Source: Sphingomonas astaxanthinifaciens DSM 22298
GTDB lineage: Bacteria > Pseudomonadota > Alphaproteobacteria > Sphingomonadales > Sphingomonadaceae
Reading direction: 5' to 3'
DNA length: 64,000 nt
NCBI RefSeq assembly: GCF_000711715.1
Contig: NZ_JONN01000002.1
Span: forward strand, 1 to 64,000
Within the stretch, counting starts at the first letter, position 1, and the number at the start of each line of letters is the position of its first letter. This document shows, piece by piece, positions 1 to 11,370 of this stretch. The notes under the pieces were generated by a model. The model saw only the letters and a program-made list of their open reading frames with translations, did not search any database and was not told the DNA's origin. The translations under genes and the position numbers were made by a program.

Positions 1-111
1 CGTTTGGCATACGTCGCTGGCGTCAGCGAACCGTTAAAGCGCCTTGAGGGGCCGCAATGGGCCGATCTCAGACGCTCGACTGGAATGTCGTAAATGGGTC
101 GAAAGCGGACC
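1..111. repeat. Intergenic sphingomonad-type repeat fragment
   Basis: Noncoding edge of the window before the first gene. It contains the motif AATGGGTCGAAAGCGGAC (about 93-110) and a related GCAATGGGCCGATCT (about 55-69). From memory, motifs of this form are scattered through sphingomonad intergenic DNA; I cannot verify copy number here. A degraded relative (GGAATGGGTCGGGAGCCCAC) lies near 50652-50671. Confidence 0.4.
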
Positions 112-1029
112 TCAGTTGCGGGAAGCGATCCTCGCCCCGCGCTCTTCATCAAACCGCCTCGGCCAAGCCAGCAACAGCAACGTCCCCGCCGCCAGCATGC
201 CGGTCGTGAGGATGCTGCTCTCCGGTCCCGCCGGGCCGCCGGTCAGCATCGGCGAGCCCTTGGGGACGAGGTGGACGAGGAGGGCGGGGAGGTGGAGGTC
301 GAAGCCGGTGATCGGCACGCCGAAGCCGACGCCGGTGATCCAGTTCCAGCCCGCATGCCAGCCCATCACGCCCCAGATGCTGTTCGCGCGCCACGCCCAG
401 GCGCAGGCGAACAGGCCGAAGGTGAAGGTCATCGCCATTTCGCGGAAGGGCTGGTGGGGCGAGAAATGGAGGAAGGTGAAGGCGAGCGAGCTGGCGATGA
501 AGCCCGCCGCGAGTTTCGCTTGGCGGGTCGCGGTCGAGAGCAGCCAGCCGCGGAAAATATATTCCTCCACCCCCGACTGGAACGCGAAGCCGGCGAGGAG
601 GAGGAGCATCCAGGGGAGGGCCCCCGGCTCGAAGAAGGCGGGCAGGATCTCCTTGGCCTGGTAGCCGCCGGCAAGCCAGATCGCGGTGGTCGCGAGCGTC
701 ATCATCGCGATCCCGATCCCCATTCCGGCGAGGTAACGGCGCAGGCGGTGCTCGCCGGTCAGCCCCATGGTCGCGAGCGGGCGGCGCTCGACGAAGCGCG
801 ACCAGGCCCAGACGGCGGCGCCCATCGCCGCGAAGGGGATAACCAGGAAGAGGCAGAAGGCGAGCGGGGACGAGGGCTCCCGGTCGCGCCCCACCAGCCC
901 CAGCGCCTCGAGGGCGTAATCGAAGGGGGTGCTCGAGAGGGCGACCAGCAGGATGCAGACGAGCGGCGCCGCCCAGGCCGGGGGGAGCCAGCCGCGATGG
1001 GGTTCGGACGAAAAGAGGGTCTCAGCCAT
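112..1029 (-). CDS. CPBP family intramembrane glutamic endopeptidase
   Basis: A 305-residue polytopic membrane protein of the CPBP (CAAX protease and bacteriocin-processing, Abi) family. The hallmark motif EEYIFRGWLL is followed by a second conserved block ending in FTFLHFSPHQP, which supplies the catalytic Glu-Glu and His residues of the family. At least seven hydrophobic stretches are visible, beginning near residue 18. Known members cleave prenylated peptides or handle self-immunity to bacteriocins, but the substrate here cannot be told. It ends beside a repeat-bearing gap and starts just downstream of the AraC gene, whose stop is 30 bp away, so the two may be cotranscribed. A second, unrelated-looking CPBP protein is encoded at 19226-20134. 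Confidence 0.85.
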   Translation of the reverse strand: MAETLFSSEPHRGWLPPAWAAPLVCILLVALSSTPFDYALEALGLVGRDREPSSPLAFCLFLVIPFAAMGAAVWAWSRFVERRPLATMGLTGEHRLRRYLAGMGIGIAMMTLATTAIWLAGGYQAKEILPAFFEPGALPWMLLLLAGFAFQSGVEEYIFRGWLLSTATRQAKLAAGFIASSLAFTFLHFSPHQPFREMAMTFTFGLFACAWAWRANSIWGVMGWHAGWNWITGVGFGVPITGFDLHLPALLVHLVPKGSPMLTGGPAGPESSILTTGMLAAGTLLLLAWPRRFDEERGARIASRN

Positions 1030-1059
1030 GGCCGCTTTGTGGCCCGGCGCGGGGGCAGA

Positions 1060-1875
1060 TTATAGAATGATCGTGCGGCGGCGCTCGGCGCGGTGCCAGG
1101 CGCGAGGGGTGAGGCCGAAGGCGGCCTTGAAGACGCGGCAGAAGTGGCTCTGGTCGGAAAAGCCCGCGTCGTGGGCGGCGGCGGCGAGGCTCTGGCCCTG
1201 GCGAAGCAGCGCCTTTGCGCGCCCCAGCCGGCGATATACGAGGTAGCGATAGGGGCTCGTGCCGAGGAGCGCGCGGAAGTCGCGGGTGAGGGACCAGCGG
1301 TCGGTGCCGGCGAGCGCTTCGAGCTGGTCGAGGCTGGTGCCGGGCCCGGGCACGGTGTCGAGATATTCGCGGACCTTGGTGACAGCGGCGCGATTGGCGG
1401 TCCGCCTGGCCGGGGCGGCGCCGGCGCAGCGCTGCAGCGCGGAGACGAGGCCGTGGAGCGCGTCTTGGTAGGCGAAAGCGTCGGGCGTGGCCGCGCAGGC
1501 TGCCATGAGGCGGAGCGCCGAGCCGACCAGATCAGGGTCGCTCGAGACCCCATTGGCGAGGAAGGGCAGGGGCACGCCGCCGATCACGCTCTGGACCTGG
1601 GCGGGCGGCAAGTAGATCGCGCGGTAGGAGAAGCCGGCGGAATCGCTGCAATAGCCATCGTGGAGCTCGTCGGGATGGAGGACCAGGAGCTGCCCGGGGA
1701 GCGAGCGCCGGCGGTCGCCGCGATAGTTGAACGACTGCACCCCGCTGGTGGTCGCGGCGATGGTGTAGGTCTCGTGGCGATGCGGCGAGAAGGCGCCGAC
1801 CCGGACCTCGCCCGCGATCAGCTCGACCGGGGCGAGGGAATGGGGATCAGCGCTGTCGGCCGCGGTGCGGGGCAT
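1060..1875 (-). CDS. AraC family transcriptional regulator
   Basis: A 271-residue regulator with an N-terminal cupin-like sensing domain (GAFSPHRHETYTIAATTSG, with the histidine-rich strand typical of AraC_binding) and a C-terminal double helix-turn-helix. The latter is visible as SLDQLEALAGTDRWSLTRDF and the closing signature AAHDAGFSDQSHFCRVFKAA. The effector is unknown. I placed the start at the ATG at 1875; an upstream in-frame TTG at 1926 would add 17 residues of non-conserved look. It sits upstream of the CPBP protease on the same strand and is the likely local regulator, which is inference only. Confidence 0.85.
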   Translation of the reverse strand: MPRTAADSADPHSLAPVELIAGEVRVGAFSPHRHETYTIAATTSGVQSFNYRGDRRRSLPGQLLVLHPDELHDGYCSDSAGFSYRAIYLPPAQVQSVIGGVPLPFLANGVSSDPDLVGSALRLMAACAATPDAFAYQDALHGLVSALQRCAGAAPARRTANRAAVTKVREYLDTVPGPGTSLDQLEALAGTDRWSLTRDFRALLGTSPYRYLVYRRLGRAKALLRQGQSLAAAAHDAGFSDQSHFCRVFKAAFGLTPRAWHRAERRRTIIL

Positions 1876-1966
1876 AGGCTTGAGGATGGGGGGTGTACGG
1901 GCGGTGGCAAGGAGCCGGACGACCAATGGGCACGGGAGTTATGCGGACGTGGCTCGCGGGCCGCTC

Positions 1967-2482
1967 CTATCGACGGACCTCGACGGTGGTGACGCCCGGC
2001 TCTTCGGCGAACTCGGGCATGGACGGCAGAGCCTCGAGGAGGCTGGACAGGATGCTCTCCCCCAAGTCCGCGTCGCACCCATACTCCTGACCGAGCAGGG
2101 TCGCGATTGGGCGGAGATTGGCCTCGGTGCGGACGAGCAGCAGCGCGCCGAAGCGCTCCAGCGAAAGCGGGATGGCCGCCAATTGGCGTGAGCGGTCGGA
2201 GACGAAATCGAGGGGCCGTGACGGCGGCTGGCTGTTCGCCGCCTCCCACACCGCCAGGTCCTCCGCCGGCCAGTCCATCGTCAGGCGTCCCGCGACGATC
2301 TGGGGATCGCGGAAGAGGTGAAGCCGGGCCACGCTGGCGAAGCTGTCGGAATAAGGGCGCGTGATTGTCGCCCGCAGCTGCAGCGACGGCTCGAACAAAG
2401 CGCGTGCTCCGAGGTCGAAACGCATCGATTTGCCCGTCAGGGTCAGCGCTCCCGTCTCATACCGTTTCGCGAGGAGTGACAT
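1967..2482 (-). CDS. Hypothetical protein, partner of the Imm11-like gene
   Basis: A 171-residue soluble protein of no family I recognise. It has no signal peptide and no membrane segment. The composition is mixed and globular, with an acidic C-terminal part (residues about 140-165, GESILSSLLEALPSMPEFAEEP) that looks helical. Its ATG lies inside the end of the preceding gene, overlapping it by 26 bp, so translation is probably coupled. Its GC content is close to but slightly lower than the neighbours. The overlap with an immunity-like gene suggests the two act together, but no function can be given. Confidence 0.6.
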   Translation of the reverse strand: MSLLAKRYETGALTLTGKSMRFDLGARALFEPSLQLRATITRPYSDSFASVARLHLFRDPQIVAGRLTMDWPAEDLAVWEAANSQPPSRPLDFVSDRSRQLAAIPLSLERFGALLLVRTEANLRPIATLLGQEYGCDADLGESILSSLLEALPSMPEFAEEPGVTTVEVRR

Positions 2483-3101
2483 TCAAGCCGGAAAAGTTGC
2501 CGGCGAGCGCGGCCCTACCGAATTCTTCGGAGCAGAGGGGCGAATTCAAGGTGAGCACGTGGGGATCCATCCAGACGTGATGCCCCGCGGCCTTGGCATC
2601 GCTGAAGATGAGCCTCGCGCCGTCGAGCTCATAGTCGCTCCAGAAGCCGTCTTGCCCGGTGTAGTCCAGTTCCCATTTGAACGTCGTGCTGTCCGGGTCC
2701 ACGCTGTCGATCCTTCGGCAGACCACGAACCAATAGTAGGTGGCGACGGGCCCTGCGTGACCGGCAATCTTGACGTCGACCGGAATGAATTGGTGAACGT
2801 TCGGCTCGAAGTGCTCGACGAGCAAGCGGAAGCGGTCGCAGACCGCGAGCACCTGCTGGTTCGAGATGATGTCAGGAAGCGGGAATTTGGTCGAACCCCA
2901 CTCGATGGCCTTGGGTGCCGAGCCCGGGTCGACGCGGTAGCCTTGCTTCATCTGCACGACGTTCTTGAGCTTGGCCTTCCACGATACCTCTTCCGGATCG
3001 GCAAAGGCCATTTCGAGAAGCGGGGCAGCGCGTGGATCGTCGACGATCGGTGTCCCGACACTCTCACCGTACGGATTGGAACAGCTCAGGAAACAGACCA
3101 T
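2457..3101 (-). CDS. Imm11-like (DUF1629) protein
   Basis: A 214-residue protein whose central block LAVCDRFRLLVEHFEPNVHQ followed by FIPVDVK resembles the core of the DUF1629/Imm11 family, whose members are annotated as immunity proteins of polymorphic toxin systems or as uncharacterised proteins. The C-terminal part (GHHVWMDPHVLTLNSPLCSEEF) is the usual end of the family domain. No toxin, VgrG, Rhs or PAAR gene is visible next to it; upstream on the same strand is cpaF. It may therefore be an orphan immunity gene. The family call rests on motif memory and should be confirmed by a profile search. Confidence 0.6.
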   Translation of the reverse strand: MVCFLSCSNPYGESVGTPIVDDPRAAPLLEMAFADPEEVSWKAKLKNVVQMKQGYRVDPGSAPKAIEWGSTKFPLPDIISNQQVLAVCDRFRLLVEHFEPNVHQFIPVDVKIAGHAGPVATYYWFVVCRRIDSVDPDSTTFKWELDYTGQDGFWSDYELDGARLIFSDAKAAGHHVWMDPHVLTLNSPLCSEEFGRAALAGNFSGLNVTPRETV

Positions 3102-3169
3102 CGACCATCACTCATCGACGCGGCGGAGCCCATTATGCAGGCATCGCAGCCGCCGTTGGAAGTCCTGTT

Positions 3170-4657
3170 TTACAGGCAGGCCTCGAGATAGGGCTGGTCG
3201 AAGCCGAACTGCTTGGCCTTGTCGAGGGTGTAGGGGCGGAGGCCCATCGAGCGATATTCGCCGATGATCTTGCCGTCGGCGGTCTCGTCCAGATACTCGA
3301 ACTTGAACAGTTCCTGGGTGACGATGACCTCGCCCTCCATCCCGATCACCTCGGTGATGTTGGTGGTGCGGCGCGAGCCGTCGCGGAGGCGCTTCACCTG
3401 GACGATGAGGTCGACCGAGTCCGCGATCTGGCGGCTGATCGCCTCCTTCGGGATCTTGATGTCGCCCATCATCACCATGTTCTCCATACGCGCGAGGCAT
3501 TCGCGCGGGGAGTTGGAGTGGAGCGTGGCCATCGAGCCGTCGTGACCCGTGTTCATCGCGGCCAGAAGGTCGAAACACTCCTGGCCACGGATTTCGCCGA
3601 GGATGATCCGGTCGGGACGCATACGCAGCGCGTTGATGACGAGGTCGCGGATGGTGATCGCGCCTTGCCCCTCGAGGTTGGGCGGACGGGTTTCGAGCGG
3701 CAGCCAGTGCGGCTGCTGCAGGCGAAGTTCGGCCGCGTCCTCGATGGTGATAACGCGCTCGCCCGGGTCGATCATCTTCGACAAGGCGTTGAGCATCGTC
3801 GTCTTGCCCGAGCCGGTACCGCCCGAGATGATGATGTTCATCCGCGCCGCGCCCGCGATCTTGAGCACGGTCGCCATCTTCTCGCTCATCGAGCCGAAGC
3901 CACGCATCATGTCGAGCGTGATCGGCTTTTCCGAGAACTTACGGATGGAGATGGCGGTGCCCTTGAGGCTCAGGGGCGGGATGATGACGTTGACGCGGCT
4001 GCCGTCCTGGAGGCGGGCGTCGGCGAGCGGGGTGGTCTGGTCGACGCGGCGGCCGACCTTGTTCACGATCCGCTGGGCGATCTGGAACAGATGCTCCTCG
4101 TCGCGGAACTGGATCTGGGCGAGCTGGAGCTTGCCCTTCTTTTCGATGAAGGTCTGGTCGGGGCCGTTGACCATGATGTCGCTGACCGCCGGATCGGCGA
4201 GCAGCTCCTCGAGCGGTCCCAAACCGAGCAGCTCGTCGACCAGCACCTTTTCGAGCGCGAACTGTTCGCGCCGGTTGAGGTTGATCTTGAGCTCGGTCAG
4301 CACCTCCGAGATGATCGGGCGGAATTCCTCGGCGAGCTCGTCCTTGCCGAGCGTCGCGGCGGCCTCGGGATCGACGCGCTCGAGCAGGCGCGGGAGCACC
4401 TGCTCCTTGATCCGGTGAACGCTGGCCTCGAAGCCTTCCTGCTTGGACGACCCCGCCTCGGCGCTGCCGTTCATGCGGTGGTTGAGGCGGTCCATCGCAC
4501 CCATGGCGGGCGCGCCGGGCTCCTCGGCCTCTACGGGGGCGGAGGGCGCTTCCTCCAGCGCCGGGAACTGGTCGCCCCCGCCGCTCGTGCCACCCTTCAT
4601 CGGGCGGGCGACACCGAAGCTGGGACGTCCCCCGCCGCGCTTCCCGAATGCGTTCAT
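3170..4657 (-). CDS. cpaF: CpaF-type secretion ATPase (TadA/VirB11 family)
   Basis: A 495-residue hexameric ATPase of the tad/type IVc pilus and type II/IV secretion GspE-VirB11 superfamily. Visible motifs are Walker A GGTGSGKTTMLNAL, the Asp box ITIEDAAELRLQQPH, the Walker B region PDRIILGEIRG and the His box GHDGSMATLHSNSPREC. The N-terminal 70 residues are Gly/Pro-rich and disordered, as usual for CpaF. The ATG at 4657 is chosen because an upstream in-frame start (4795) would run into the preceding glycosyltransferase gene. No cpaB, cpaC, cpaE, tadB or pilin gene is adjacent, so this copy is detached from a complete tad locus, or the rest is elsewhere. Confidence 0.9.
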   Translation of the reverse strand: MNAFGKRGGGRPSFGVARPMKGGTSGGGDQFPALEEAPSAPVEAEEPGAPAMGAMDRLNHRMNGSAEAGSSKQEGFEASVHRIKEQVLPRLLERVDPEAAATLGKDELAEEFRPIISEVLTELKINLNRREQFALEKVLVDELLGLGPLEELLADPAVSDIMVNGPDQTFIEKKGKLQLAQIQFRDEEHLFQIAQRIVNKVGRRVDQTTPLADARLQDGSRVNVIIPPLSLKGTAISIRKFSEKPITLDMMRGFGSMSEKMATVLKIAGAARMNIIISGGTGSGKTTMLNALSKMIDPGERVITIEDAAELRLQQPHWLPLETRPPNLEGQGAITIRDLVINALRMRPDRIILGEIRGQECFDLLAAMNTGHDGSMATLHSNSPRECLARMENMVMMGDIKIPKEAISRQIADSVDLIVQVKRLRDGSRRTTNITEVIGMEGEVIVTQELFKFEYLDETADGKIIGEYRSMGLRPYTLDKAKQFGFDQPYLEACL

Positions 4658-4745
4658 GCCCTTGCCAATCCCGTCTCTAAGCGACTTTCGCGATTGGTTG
4701 ATGCCACGCAAACTTTGCCAAAAAGCTAATCCGGCTGCGGAAAGC

Positions 4746-6263
4746 TTAACGGGGGCTCTTGCGCTCCTCGTCGCTGAAGGGCGAACGACTCTCATAGACG
4801 GCCGCGAGCGCGCGGGCCGCTTGCGGGCTCGAATATTGGTAAAGGCAGAGCGCGCGATATTTACCGGAGACGGGGCTGATGGTGCCGAGCGGCTGCTCGC
4901 GGACTGGGGTTAGTGCGCCCGGCATGAGGTCGCGCAGGCGGGCCGAAGCGCAGGGCCGGTTGGTGCGGACGAGGAGATAGGGCCGGCTGCCGTCGGCGAG
5001 CGGCAGCGCCTCGACTTGCGCCACCAGGGCGAGGCGGCGGCGAGTGGCCTCGGCGGTCTCGACCTGGCCCGGATGCTCGGCGAGCCACGCCCGCGCCGCC
5101 ACCTCGCCCGCGGTCACGCGCGATTCGAACAGATAGGCGGTGGCGAGCGCGACGATCCGGGCGAGGAGGAGCAAGGCCTGGAACAGGCGGGGGAGGAGCG
5201 CGATCGTCCCGCCGAGCACCAGCGCGGCGGCGACCTGCGGGACCAGCATCATCCTCGGCTTGGGATCGATGCTGAAGACGAAGATGAGGAGCAGGGCGTG
5301 GGCGGCGGCGATGGCGAGCATTGCGGCCGCGCGGCTCCGCTGCGCCTGCGGCAGGCGGGTGCGGAAGGCGGCGAAAGCCAGGGCCGCGGCAAGCCAGGTC
5401 CAGCCCCCCTTGGGGTTGAGGAGCACCTCGAGCGGCCCGTCGATCAGCGGGTGGAGGTGGATGCCCGTCTCGTGCCGCCAGCCCGCGATCAGCTGCCAGC
5501 GGAAGAAGGGCAGGGCGTCGCGCGGCGAGGTGCCGGCGATCTCGCTGGAGGGAAGCGAGGTGTGGGCGAGGCTGAGGTGGCGGCGGAACAGGGGATCGCC
5601 GGTGAGGAGGCCATAGACGAGGAGCTCGACCGCGAGCGGGGCGAGGAAGCCAGCGGCGAAGGCGAGCGCGGCGGGCCAGAAGGGGCGCGCGCGCAGGAGC
5701 AGGAAGAGACCGACGGCGGGCAAAGCGGCGATGCTCGTCTCGCGGGCCTGGAAGGCCAGCCCGAAGGCGAGCCCGGCACCGCCGAAGCGCCACAATGCAG
5801 CGCGGCACTCCGCCTCGCTCAGCAAGGCTGCGCCTGCCAGGATGAAGAACAACTCGATATTGTCGATGGTGGGATCGAGCGCCTGGGCGAGGACCACCGG
5901 GGTCGAGGCGAAGAGCATCGCCGCCAGCCAGCCGGCGGGCGCACCGAACAGCCGGTTGCCGAGCCGGGCGACGAGCAGCAGGTTGCCGAGCGCGGCGAGA
6001 AGGGGAACGAGGCCGACCGTGATGCGGTTCTCGCCGAACATGGCGATGAGCGCGCCCATCGGCGCGACCAGCGGCCAGCGGCCCCACCAATGGTCGCGCG
6101 GCAGGCAGGGGCCGTGCTCGGCCCAGCAGCGCGCGGCCTGGAGATACTGCCAGTCGTCGGCGCCGCCGCCGCGATAGCCGATGGGATTGAGCGCGATCAG
6201 CCCCGCGAACAGCAGCAGGGTCAGGGCCGGCCAGCGCCAGTCGGCCTGACGCGAGGCCGGCAC
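4746..6263 (-). CDS. GT39/ArnT-like membrane glycosyltransferase
   Basis: A 505-residue integral membrane protein with about 11-12 hydrophobic helices across residues 1-390 and a soluble C-terminal domain. The first periplasmic loop carries RGGGADDWQYL, the paired-acidic motif where GT-C fold enzymes (PMT, ArnT, family 39) bind the polyprenyl-phosphate sugar donor and catalyse transfer; the later DPTIDNIELFFILAG segment also fits this family. The donor and acceptor are unknown; lipid A or protein mannosylation-like roles are possible. The GTG start lies 9 bp after the atpC stop, and cpaF follows 88 bp later, so it appears to read through from the ATP synthase operon. Confidence 0.8.
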   Translation of the reverse strand: MPASRQADWRWPALTLLLFAGLIALNPIGYRGGGADDWQYLQAARCWAEHGPCLPRDHWWGRWPLVAPMGALIAMFGENRITVGLVPLLAALGNLLLVARLGNRLFGAPAGWLAAMLFASTPVVLAQALDPTIDNIELFFILAGAALLSEAECRAALWRFGGAGLAFGLAFQARETSIAALPAVGLFLLLRARPFWPAALAFAAGFLAPLAVELLVYGLLTGDPLFRRHLSLAHTSLPSSEIAGTSPRDALPFFRWQLIAGWRHETGIHLHPLIDGPLEVLLNPKGGWTWLAAALAFAAFRTRLPQAQRSRAAAMLAIAAAHALLLIFVFSIDPKPRMMLVPQVAAALVLGGTIALLPRLFQALLLLARIVALATAYLFESRVTAGEVAARAWLAEHPGQVETAEATRRRLALVAQVEALPLADGSRPYLLVRTNRPCASARLRDLMPGALTPVREQPLGTISPVSGKYRALCLYQYSSPQAARALAAVYESRSPFSDEERKSPR

Positions 6264-6272
6264 GGAGAGGAC

Positions 6273-6533
6273 TTAAGCCTCGGCGCTTTCGGCGAGGATG
6301 GTGAGGCCGTTATCGCCGACCTCGGCGAAACCGCCCGACACGCGGATGGTCTCGGGTGCGGCGCCTTCCTTGCGGATGACCGAGAGATTGCCGTCGCGCA
6401 GCGTGGTCATGAAGGGCGCATGGCCCGCCAGCACGCCGAACTCGCCCTCGCTGCCGGGGACGACCACCATGTAGACGTCCTCGCTCATCAGCTGGCGCTC
6501 GGGCGTGACAAGGGTGAAGCGAAGGTCGGGCAT
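6273..6533 (-). CDS. atpC: F1 ATP synthase epsilon subunit, short form
   Basis: An 86-residue epsilon subunit. It consists only of the N-terminal beta-sandwich domain ([46 protein letters not shown]), which links gamma to the c-ring. It stops where the two-helix C-terminal domain of longer epsilons (about 130-140 residues in E. coli and Bacillus) would begin. It is the last atp gene, 126 bp after atpD, with a palindromic repeat element in the gap. The absence of the C-terminal domain means that epsilon cannot inhibit ATP hydrolysis by the extended-helix mechanism; alphaproteobacteria commonly use the zeta subunit for that (general knowledge). Confidence 0.95.
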   Translation of the reverse strand: MPDLRFTLVTPERQLMSEDVYMVVVPGSEGEFGVLAGHAPFMTTLRDGNLSVIRKEGAAPETIRVSGGFAEVGDNGLTILAESAEA

Positions 6534-6659
6534 CTCATTTCCTCTCCCCTCCCGCGGGCGGGAGGGGCTGGGGGTGGGCCTTGGACGTCACCGAGGGGCG
6601 GGCGGCCCGGACGGACCCACCCCTCGATCCCCTCCCGCAGTCGGGAGGGGAGGAGTGGC
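6534..6659. repeat. Paired palindromic repeat between atpD and atpC
   Basis: The 126-bp gap holds two GC-rich hairpins in inverted orientation. One is centred near 6557 (CCCCTCCCG/CGGGAGGGG type arms) and one near 6640 (CCCTCCCG, short loop, CGGGAGGG). Their flanks, GGGAGGGGCTGGGGGTGGG and the reverse complement of CCCACCCCTCGATCCCC, also match each other, so the whole block can fold as one long hairpin. Elements of this look are common intergenic repeats in alpha- and betaproteobacteria. Confidence 0.75.
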
Positions 6660-9051
<2,392 letters not shown>

Positions 9052-9063
9052 TCCGTCCTATCC

Positions 9064-9148
9064 GTCATCCCGGACTTGATCCGGGATTCATCTTCCTTTG
9101 TCCCACCCGCCCGAAGGAAGGTGGACCCCGGGTCGAGCCCGGGGTGAC
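9064..9148. repeat. Intergenic inverted-repeat element between atpA and atpG
   Basis: The gap is bounded by GTCATCCCGGACTTGATCCG (from 9064) and, inverted at the other end, GGGTCGAGCCCGGGGTGAC (ending 9148). The two ends match as an imperfect inverted repeat around a pyrimidine-rich centre with a small AAGGAAG/CTTCCTT hairpin. This GTCATCCCGGACTTGATCCGGG sequence type is a frequent interspersed repeat in Sphingomonadales intergenic regions (recalled, not searched). Transcription of the atp operon must pass through it. Confidence 0.75.
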
Positions 9149-9152
9149 AACA

Positions 9153-10685
<1,533 letters not shown>

Positions 10686-11240
10686 TTAGCCTTTCATCGC
10701 CGTAGCGAGGGAGTTGAGTTTGGTGCGGATCGAGGCGTCGATCATCTGGCTTCCAAGCCGGACGACGAGGCCCCCGAGGATGGCGGGATCGACGCGGGCG
10801 TCGATGCGGATGTCGCGCCCGACGCGCGCGCCGAGCTGGGCCTTCAATGCCGCGAGCTGGTCGTCGTCGAGCGGGCGGGCGCTGACGACCTCGGCGGTGG
10901 TCTCGCCGCGATGGTCGGCGGCAAGCTGCTCGAACAGGCGGATGATCCCGGCGAGCTGGCCAAGCCGGCCGTTCTTCGCCAGCACGGCGAGGAAGTTGGT
11001 GGTGAGCTTGTCGAGCCCGAGCGAGGCCGCGGTCGCGCCAAGCGCCTGCGCCGCGGCGGTCCGGCCGACCAGCGGCGAGCTGACGAGGGCCTTGAGGTCC
11101 GCCGATTCGCCGAGCGCGGTCTTGAGCGTCGCCAGGCTCTGCGACACCGCCTCGATCTGGCGTTCGTCACGGGCAAGATCGAACAGCGCAGACGCATAGC
11201 GTCCCGCTAAGCTGGCCCGAATGCCGCCGGAAGTCTCCAC
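10686..11240 (-). CDS. atpH: F1 ATP synthase delta subunit
   Basis: A 184-residue peripheral stalk subunit linking F1 to the b subunits. The N-terminal helical bundle begins [17 protein letters not shown], and the C-terminal domain includes [26 protein letters not shown], the classic OSCP/delta signature. The start is a GTG with a CGGAGC Shine-Dalgarno about 10 bp upstream. It is the first gene of the atp operon, and the promoter must lie in the 130-bp region shared with the divergent regulator at 11371. Confidence 0.95.
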   Translation of the reverse strand: METSGGIRASLAGRYASALFDLARDERQIEAVSQSLATLKTALGESADLKALVSSPLVGRTAAAQALGATAASLGLDKLTTNFLAVLAKNGRLGQLAGIIRLFEQLAADHRGETTAEVVSARPLDDDQLAALKAQLGARVGRDIRIDARVDPAILGGLVVRLGSQMIDASIRTKLNSLATAMKG

Positions 11241-11370
11241 GCGCCCAAAGCTCCGTCAAAGATATGCAAAGCGGGGCGATCAGCGATCTTTCGAGCGCTC
11301 GCCCGCCTAAGTTGGCGCGCCACTAGCAGGGGGTCGGAAGGGATGCAAGAACAGGCTATGGTCGGCGTCG

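Noticed and set aside
3032..4729. 565-residue open frame on the plus strand
   Set aside because: Antisense to cpaF with no domain; shadow.
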